Source: Microlunatus soli
GTDB taxonomy: Bacteria; Actinomycetota; Actinomycetes; Propionibacteriales; Propionibacteriaceae
Length of the DNA: 64,000 bases
Direction of reading: 5' to 3'
Assembly (NCBI RefSeq): GCF_900105385.1
Contig: NZ_LT629772.1
Coordinates: 1,612,001 to 1,676,000, forward strand
Shown here: piece after piece, positions 59,020-64,000 of the stretch
Position numbering within the stretch: the first letter of the stretch is position 1
How the letters are laid out: each line of letters opens with the position of its first letter
Notes under the pieces: model-generated
Seen by the model: only the letters and a program-made list of their open reading frames with translations
Told to the model about the DNA's origin: nothing
Database searches by the model: none
Translations under genes and position numbers: made by a program

Positions 59020-60465
59020 ATGACCGTCACCGCCCCGACCACCGACCGCACGACGGCCGACGCCGACGCCGCCTGTCCGCCGGCAGCCGAACGCGCCGGA
59101 CTCGACCAGTCGCGGACGTTCGGTCGTACGGATGCACCCGGAAGGCTGGACGCATTCGGTCCCCTGGTCGGCGTCAGCGGCGCCGATCTGGAGGTCCCGC
59201 TGGTCGACGGTCGGTCGGTTCGCTACGCCAACCTGGACTACGCCGCCAGCGCCCCGGCTCTGGATGCTGTGCTGGCCGACCAGCAACGGATCCTGCCCTA
59301 CTACGCATCGGTCCATCGCGGAGCCGGTTACGCCTCCGCGGTGAGCACCGCGCTGTATGAGCAGTCCCGACGCACCGTCGCCGACTTCGTCGGTGCCCGC
59401 GACGACGACCTGACGATCTTCACCCGGAACACCACCGACGCGCTCAACCTGCTCGCCGGCGCGGTCCCGGCCGGTTCCCCGGTGGTCTGCCTGGACATCG
59501 AACACCACGCCAATCTGCTGCCCTGGCAGGGATTGGGCGCGACGATCGTGAAAGCGTCGCGGAGTCTGACCACGACCCTCGATGATCTTGATCGGACCCT
59601 GCAGCGGACCGGCGCCGGCCTGCTCGCGATCACCGGTGCCTCCAACGTCACCGGCGAAGTACTCCCGTTGGCCCGGCTGGCCGACCTCGCGCACCGACAC
59701 GGTGCCCGACTCGCGGTCGACGGAGCACAGCTGGTCCCCCATCGCCGGGTCGACCTCGCCGCCACGGGCATCGACTATCTGGTGTTCTCCGGCCACAAGT
59801 TGTATGCCCCCTTCGGATCCGGTGCGCTGATCGGCCGGGCGGACTGGCTGGAATCGGCCCCGCCCTATCTGGCCGGAGGCGGCGCGGTCCGCAAGGTCAC
59901 TGTCGAACACACCGACTGGGCCGACGGCGTCGCCCGCCACGAGGGCGGCACGCCCAACGTCCTCGGTGCCGCCGCCGTGGCCGCGGCCTGCCGGGCGATC
60001 GCCGAAATCGGCGATGATCATCTTCGACGGCACGAATGGCGGCTGCGGACCCGGCTGCTGTCCAGACTGGCCGGACTGCGAGAGGTCCGGCTGTTGTCGA
60101 TCTGGGACGACTGCACCGACGCGGTCGGCGTCGTCGGCTTCACCGTCGACTCCTATGACGCCGGTCTGGTCGCGGCCTATCTGTCGGCCGAGCACGGCAT
60201 CGGCGTCCGGGACGGCGCGTTCTGCGCTCACCCGCTTGCGGCTCGCCTCGGTCTCACCGGTGGCGCACTGCGCGTCAGCTTCGGCGTCGGCAGCGGTTCG
60301 GAGGACATCGACCGGCTGCTGTCGGCGCTGCAATCGCTGGTCGAGGACGGCCCGCAATGGCGCTACGAACTCGTCGACAGCCGCTACCAGCCGGTCGGTG
60401 ACCCGCGACCGAAGCCGGCCTGGCTGGACAGCCTGGACGCTGCCGCCGATCCCTGCCGGGGCTGA
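59020..60465 (+). CDS. Class V aminotransferase / cysteine desulfurase-like, under SAM-IV control
   Basis: 481 aa. The PLP lysine lies in FSGHKLYAPFGSGAL; the cofactor Asp in LAVDGAQLVPH; a cysteine suited for sulfur transfer in VRDGAFCAHPLA. N-terminal 40 residues are an Ala/Thr/Asp-rich extension. The overall pattern is NifS/SufS-like. The riboswitch immediately upstream ties it to sulfur amino-acid balance, so a role in cysteine/homocysteine sulfur metabolism is more likely than in general transamination. No iron-sulfur scaffold gene is adjacent. Confidence 0.88.
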   Translation: MTVTAPTTDRTTADADAACPPAAERAGLDQSRTFGRTDAPGRLDAFGPLVGVSGADLEVPLVDGRSVRYANLDYAASAPALDAVLADQQRILPYYASVHRGAGYASAVSTALYEQSRRTVADFVGARDDDLTIFTRNTTDALNLLAGAVPAGSPVVCLDIEHHANLLPWQGLGATIVKASRSLTTTLDDLDRTLQRTGAGLLAITGASNVTGEVLPLARLADLAHRHGARLAVDGAQLVPHRRVDLAATGIDYLVFSGHKLYAPFGSGALIGRADWLESAPPYLAGGGAVRKVTVEHTDWADGVARHEGGTPNVLGAAAVAAACRAIAEIGDDHLRRHEWRLRTRLLSRLAGLREVRLLSIWDDCTDAVGVVGFTVDSYDAGLVAAYLSAEHGIGVRDGAFCAHPLAARLGLTGGALRVSFGVGSGSEDIDRLLSALQSLVEDGPQWRYELVDSRYQPVGDPRPKPAWLDSLDAAADPCRG

Positions 60466-60607
60466 CAACCCTCGCCCCGCTGCTTCGTCCGGTGACCCCG
60501 GCCCGCATCCTGGTATCTGATGCGGAATGCTGTGCCATGTTGACGTCTGTCGACGCCGCCGATCGCCGAGAATCGATCAGCCGGCCAGCACGGAACAGGG
60601 AGGGACG

Positions 60608-61717
60608 ATGATGAAGATCACCGGAGCGGTCCTGGACGAGATCGGGCGGCCCCGCCCGTATGCCACCAGCCGACCGATCTCGATCACCGAGCTCGACCTG
60701 GCGGCCCCCGGCCCGGGCGAGGTCCTGGTCAGCATCGAGGCGGCCGGACTCTGCCATTCCGATCTCTCGGTGGTGGACGGGAATCGGCCGCGGCCGACCC
60801 CGATGTTGCTCGGTCACGAGGCTGCGGGTCTGATCGCCCAGCTCGGCCCGGGCGTGGACGATCTCGAGGTCGGGCAGCGCGTGGTGATGTCCTTCCTCCC
60901 CCGCTGTGGTGACTGCACACAGTGCCGGACCGACGGCCGGCTGCCGTGCGGACCCGGTTCGGCGGCGAACACGGTCGGTTCACTGCTCACCGGGGGCCGT
61001 CGACTTCAGCGCAACGGGAGTGGGGTGTACCACCATCTCGGGGTGTCCGGTTTCGCCGATCACGCCGTGGTGGACCGTCGATCGATCACCCCGGTCGACT
61101 CCGACGTACCGGCCGAAGTCGCTGCCCTGTTGGGATGTGCGGTGCTCACCGGCGGCGGCGCGGTGATCAACGCCGGGCGCCCGCAGGCCGGCGACGATGT
61201 CATCATCGTCGGGCTCGGAGGGGTGGGGATGGCCTCCTTGATCACCGCAGTCGGGCTCGGCCAGGGCCGGGTGATCGGTGTCGATGCCCTGGCCGACAAA
61301 CTGGACCGCGCCCGCGAGCTCGGCGCCACGGCCGTGTTCCCTCCGGCGGACGCCGTCACCGAAGGCATCAAGGCCCCGATCGTGATCGAGGCGGCGGGTC
61401 ATCCGCGCGCCTTCGAGACGGCGGTCGCCTTGACCGCGCCGGGCGGCACCACGATCACCGTGGGTCTGCCGTCCCCGGACGCGGAGTCGATGATCAAGCC
61501 GCTCGGCCTGACCGCGGAGGCCCGGACGATCATGGGCAGCTACCTCGGATCGGCCGTCCCGTCCCGTGACATCCCCCGCTTTGCCGAGCTCTGGCGGCAG
61601 GGCCGACTGCCGGTCGAGGAGCTGATCTCCGACCGGATCCGACTGGACGACATCAACACCGCGCTGGACCGGCTCGCCGACGGCCGAGCCATCCGCCAAC
61701 TTCTCACCTTCCCCTGA
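60608..61717 (+). CDS. Zinc-dependent alcohol dehydrogenase
   Basis: 369 aa. The catalytic zinc ligands are C and H in AGLCHSDLSVV and the LGHEAAG motif; the structural zinc is held by RCGDCTQCRTDGRLPC. The cofactor site is VIIVGLGGVGMASLITAVGLG. It belongs to the class III/aryl-alcohol branch of MDR enzymes. AGGGAGGG lies upstream of tandem ATGs at 60608 and 60611. An MFS symporter follows 95 bases downstream, so the pair may serve uptake and oxidation of the same compound. Confidence 0.94.
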   Translation: MMKITGAVLDEIGRPRPYATSRPISITELDLAAPGPGEVLVSIEAAGLCHSDLSVVDGNRPRPTPMLLGHEAAGLIAQLGPGVDDLEVGQRVVMSFLPRCGDCTQCRTDGRLPCGPGSAANTVGSLLTGGRRLQRNGSGVYHHLGVSGFADHAVVDRRSITPVDSDVPAEVAALLGCAVLTGGGAVINAGRPQAGDDVIIVGLGGVGMASLITAVGLGQGRVIGVDALADKLDRARELGATAVFPPADAVTEGIKAPIVIEAAGHPRAFETAVALTAPGGTTITVGLPSPDAESMIKPLGLTAEARTIMGSYLGSAVPSRDIPRFAELWRQGRLPVEELISDRIRLDDINTALDRLADGRAIRQLLTFP

Positions 61718-61812
61718 TCACTCAATACCCCGATTCGGGACAGTTCCAACGTCCGGCTATGTATATGACAGAGTGCTGACCTCAAGCGAACCGAACGACA
61801 TCGAGGCGACGG

Positions 61813-63183
61813 ATGCCAGATCAGCAGACCTCCACCCACCTGGCCGCCCGGCTGAGCCGGCTGCCGATCACCCGCACCCACCGACGGGCCATCGTCGCGG
61901 TCGGCATCGGATTGTTCTTCGACATCTACGAGATCTTCGTGGCCGGCACGATCGCCGCCGTCCTGGTCGAGGACTTCGGGCTCAGCAAGACGGCGCTGCC
62001 GTTCATCCTCGGCTCGACCTTCCTCGGGATGTTCGCGGGCGCGATGATCTTGGGACGGCTGGCCGACCGATTCGGTCGGAAGAGGTCCTTCCTGTTCAAC
62101 ATCGGACTGTATTCGGTCGCCACGGTGGTGGCCGCCTTCGCTCCCGGGCCGGTCTTCCTGATGATCAGTCGGTTTGTCGCCGGGATCGGCGTCGGTGCGG
62201 AATATCCCCTGGGTGACACCTATCTCAGCGATCTGCTGCCGGCCAAGCATCGCGGGCGGGTCGCGACCTGGGCGTACACCATCTCCTTCCTCGGCGTGCC
62301 GGTGGTCGGGTTCCTCGCCCTGCTACTCACTCCGCACGCCCCGCTCGGGATCGACGGTTGGCGATGGATCATGGCTCTCGGCGGACTCGGCGGCATCATC
62401 GTGCTGGTACTGCGCCGCCGACTGCCGGAATCGCCACGCTGGCTGGCCTCCCAGGGCCGCGTCGCCGAGGCCGACGCCGTGGTGACCGCGATGGAGCAGG
62501 AGGCCGGACCGTTGCCGTCGGTCGAGCTCGAGCCGGCGACCGCAACCGAGTCCGACGCCCCGTTGCCGGTACGCACCCTCACCCGGCCCCCATACCGCAA
62601 GCGGATGATCATGCTGGTGATCTTCCAACTGCTGCAGGGATTCGGCTACTACGGCTTCGGCACCCTGGCTGCCACCGTCCTGACCAGCCAGGGCTACACG
62701 ATCACCGAGTCGTTGCTCTACACCTCACTGACCTACCTCGGCTATCCGATCGGCTCGCTGATCTCCACCCCGATCATCGCCCGGCTGGAACGCAAGTACG
62801 TGATCATCGCCTCGGCAGTCGCGATGGCCGGGTTCGGGATCGGATTCGCGGTCGCGGGGAGTCCTGCGCTGATCGTGATCTTCGGCTTCTGCGTCACGGT
62901 CACCAGCAACGTGTTCTCCAACTCGTTCCACATCTACCAGGCCGAGATCTTCCCGACCTCGTTGCGCTCCACCGCGGTCGGGTCCACCTATTCGTTGTCC
63001 CGCTTGATGAGCGGTGTCCAAGGATTCATCCTGCTGCCGGTGCTGGCCGCGGCCGGCGCCGGAGCGATGTATGGGATCGTCGGCGTCGCGATGTTGATCT
63101 TGGTGGTGAACGTCGCCGCACTCGGACCGCGGACCGCCGGCCGGGGCGTCGAGGAGATCAACCCGATCCCGGAGCGCCGCTGA
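61813..63183 (+). CDS. MFS transporter, metabolite:H+ symporter type
   Basis: 456 aa, 12 helices. Signature loops: GRLADRFGRKRSF (2-3), GIGVGAEYPLGDTYLSDLLP (4) and the long central loop after helix 6 ending RTLTRPPYRKRMIML. The pattern is that of the sugar/acid symporters (SHS/AAHS type). Located directly after the alcohol dehydrogenase; its substrate is unknown. Convergent with the TetR gene at 63205. Confidence 0.9.
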   Translation: MPDQQTSTHLAARLSRLPITRTHRRAIVAVGIGLFFDIYEIFVAGTIAAVLVEDFGLSKTALPFILGSTFLGMFAGAMILGRLADRFGRKRSFLFNIGLYSVATVVAAFAPGPVFLMISRFVAGIGVGAEYPLGDTYLSDLLPAKHRGRVATWAYTISFLGVPVVGFLALLLTPHAPLGIDGWRWIMALGGLGGIIVLVLRRRLPESPRWLASQGRVAEADAVVTAMEQEAGPLPSVELEPATATESDAPLPVRTLTRPPYRKRMIMLVIFQLLQGFGYYGFGTLAATVLTSQGYTITESLLYTSLTYLGYPIGSLISTPIIARLERKYVIIASAVAMAGFGIGFAVAGSPALIVIFGFCVTVTSNVFSNSFHIYQAEIFPTSLRSTAVGSTYSLSRLMSGVQGFILLPVLAAAGAGAMYGIVGVAMLILVVNVAALGPRTAGRGVEEINPIPERR

Positions 63184-63204
63184 TCACGGTACCGACGCAG
63201 ACGG

Positions 63205-63783
63205 TCAGGGAGTGATGACCCGGGCAACGGCGTCCCGGAGCAACTCCCGGCGCTGGTCATGCACCGCGTCCGACTCGTCGACGGTTGCGGTGTACACACT
63301 GCTCGCCGGTGACCAGGCCGACGCCATGGCGATGATCAGGACCATCAGGTCGAGCGGATCGCCCGCGCGCAGCCGACCGGCCGCCTGAGCCGCAACGATC
63401 GCAGCCAACTTCGGGTCATAGCTGTCGCCGTCGAACCAGCGCCCGGTCGGTCGACGTTCGAGCCGGGTCCAGGCGATCAGCCGGGTCAGCTCCGGTTGGT
63501 GCAGGTGCCGGTCGTAGAGCGCGACGGCCCAGGACGGCAGGTCGTCGGCATCGAACGGCACGCCGTCGGTGGTGTCGTCGACGCAGCGCGCGATGACCGC
63601 ATCGAACAACCCCTCCTTGCTGTGGAAGTAGCTGTAGACCTGGGCCTTGTTCGCCTTGGCGGCAGCCGTGATGCGCTCCATCCTGGCGCCGGCGAGGCCG
63701 CGTTCGGCGAACTCGACGGTGGCAGCGTCCAGGATCCGCCCGTGGGTGGCGATTCCCCGCGGCGTGCTCGGTGCCCAAGGCAT
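63205..63783 (-). CDS. TetR-family repressor
   Basis: 192 aa. The HTH (ILDAATVEFAERGLAGARME, ITAAAKANKAQVYSYFHSKE) is clear, with the C-terminal domain of the AcrR/YbiH sort. It is divergent from a partial alcohol-dehydrogenase gene at 63901; two related operator-like sites are in the 117-base gap. It has no strong ribosome site upstream, so it may be translated from a leaderless or weak start. Confidence 0.9.
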   Translation of the reverse strand: MPWAPSTPRGIATHGRILDAATVEFAERGLAGARMERITAAAKANKAQVYSYFHSKEGLFDAVIARCVDDTTDGVPFDADDLPSWAVALYDRHLHQPELTRLIAWTRLERRPTGRWFDGDSYDPKLAAIVAAQAAGRLRAGDPLDLMVLIIAMASAWSPASSVYTATVDESDAVHDQRRELLRDAVARVITP

Positions 63784-63801
63784 AGTCGCAGATTAACAAA
63801 A

Positions 63802-63868
63802 AGACCGGTTAGTTGTTTTCCCTGTCGGAGCGTTCTACGGTGGACAAAACAAACCAACTGGTCTGTTT
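63802..63868. promoter_or_regulatory. Candidate paired TetR operators
   Basis: Site 1, AGACCGGTTAGTTGTTTT (63802-63819), and site 2, AAACAAACCAACTGGTCTGTTT (63847-63868). Site 2 is itself an 18-of-22 palindrome, and its complement resembles site 1 (AGACC-GTT-GTT), so the pair is inverted. Both flank the promoter region of the partial dehydrogenase gene. Confidence 0.55.
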
Positions 63869-63900
63869 CTTTTTTGAACCGCGCCACCCGAAGGGACATC

Positions 63901-64000
63901 ATGCGCACCACCACCGCCTGGCAGAGCCACGACAACTCCACCGCGCTGCGCCGAGGAGAGATCGACCGTCGAGAGCTGCGAGCCGACGACATCGCCGTCC
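63901..64000 (+). CDS. N-terminus of a probable alcohol dehydrogenase, cut by the window end
   Basis: The visible 33 residues (MRTTTAWQSHDNSTALRRG and on, REL-RADDIAV) match the start of NAD(P)-dependent zinc alcohol dehydrogenases, where xxRRELxxDDIxV precedes the first strand. GAAGGGA lies 6 bases upstream of ATG 63901. Divergent from the TetR gene, with paired operators between. The rest is outside the window, so catalytic residues cannot be checked. Confidence 0.75.
   Translation, partial: MRTTTAWQSHDNSTALRRGEIDRRELRADDIAV

Noticed and set aside
1-64000. CRISPR arrays, rRNA genes, prophage or defence islands
   Set aside because: No spaced direct repeats, no rRNA-like sequence, and no phage structural, integrase, restriction or known defence genes were seen.

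Overview
The window is high-G+C DNA with dense, short-gap operons, many GTG/TTG starts and 1- or 4-base stop/start overlaps. Actinobacterial hallmarks are clear: an ileS T-box leader, a SAM-IV riboswitch, an AfsR/BTAD-type regulator, a Glp/GlpR-like division pair beside molybdopterin genes, a stand-alone LigD-type primase-polymerase, NrtR-nadABC and an IdeR/DtxR iron box. A soil or wastewater member of the Propionibacteriales (Microlunatus-like) is a plausible inference, but nothing here proves the genus.

Layout. 1-6.3 kb: end of an FMN reductase gene, a GNAT/pentapeptide-DinB pair divergent from a winged-helix regulator, then an overlapping XRE regulator-LipB-isochorismatase operon. 6.3-14.7 kb: GH51 arabinofuranosidase, MFS exporter, iron-siderophore binding lipoprotein with iron box, acyl-CoA ligase, phosphotransferase, and a TetR/SDR divergent pair. 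14.9 kb: tRNA-Ala(CGC) with its terminator. 15.1-19.2 kb: glpR/sepX-like gene, GNAT, mogA, moaC and moeA/glp in one minus-strand operon. 19.3-32.9 kb: a divergent carbohydrate-catabolic locus (two ABC permeases, a Tat-exported toroid-like protein and an FAH-family hydrolase one way; binding protein, Gfo/Idh/MocA dehydrogenase, heparinase-II/III-like lyase, two amidohydrolases, an unfamiliar HTH regulator and a GSAM-like aminotransferase the other way). 33-39 kb: LigD-type PolDom, 5-formyl-THF cyclo-ligase, a membrane protein/lipoprotein pair, aldo/keto reductase and small envelope proteins. 39-43.5 kb: nrtR divergent from nadA-nadB-nadC. 43.5-53.4 kb: FAD monooxygenase, methyltransferase, an HD-domain gene split by a small mobile element, a 1034-aa BTAD/NB-ARC/TPR regulator, tarD-like D-tartrate dehydratase and small proteins. 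53.5-64 kb: ileS with T-box, a TetR/quinone-oxidoreductase pair, the SAM-IV-controlled class V aminotransferase, a zinc alcohol dehydrogenase-MFS pair, and a TetR divergent from a partial alcohol dehydrogenase.

The most unusual signals are (i) a family of about 157-158 bp TA-flanked inverted-repeat elements, one of which splits the HD-domain gene and two of which show compensatory base changes in their terminal arms; (ii) PEPVEG/LRQAQG-encoding repeat units inserted in frame into ileS and into a GNAT gene; and (iii) the 13-kb catabolic locus, whose substrate I cannot name and whose two adjacent amidohydrolases differ in that one has lost its metal ligands.

Coordinates of starts are my choices from Shine-Dalgarno sites and overlaps; functions are by motif recognition without database searches.
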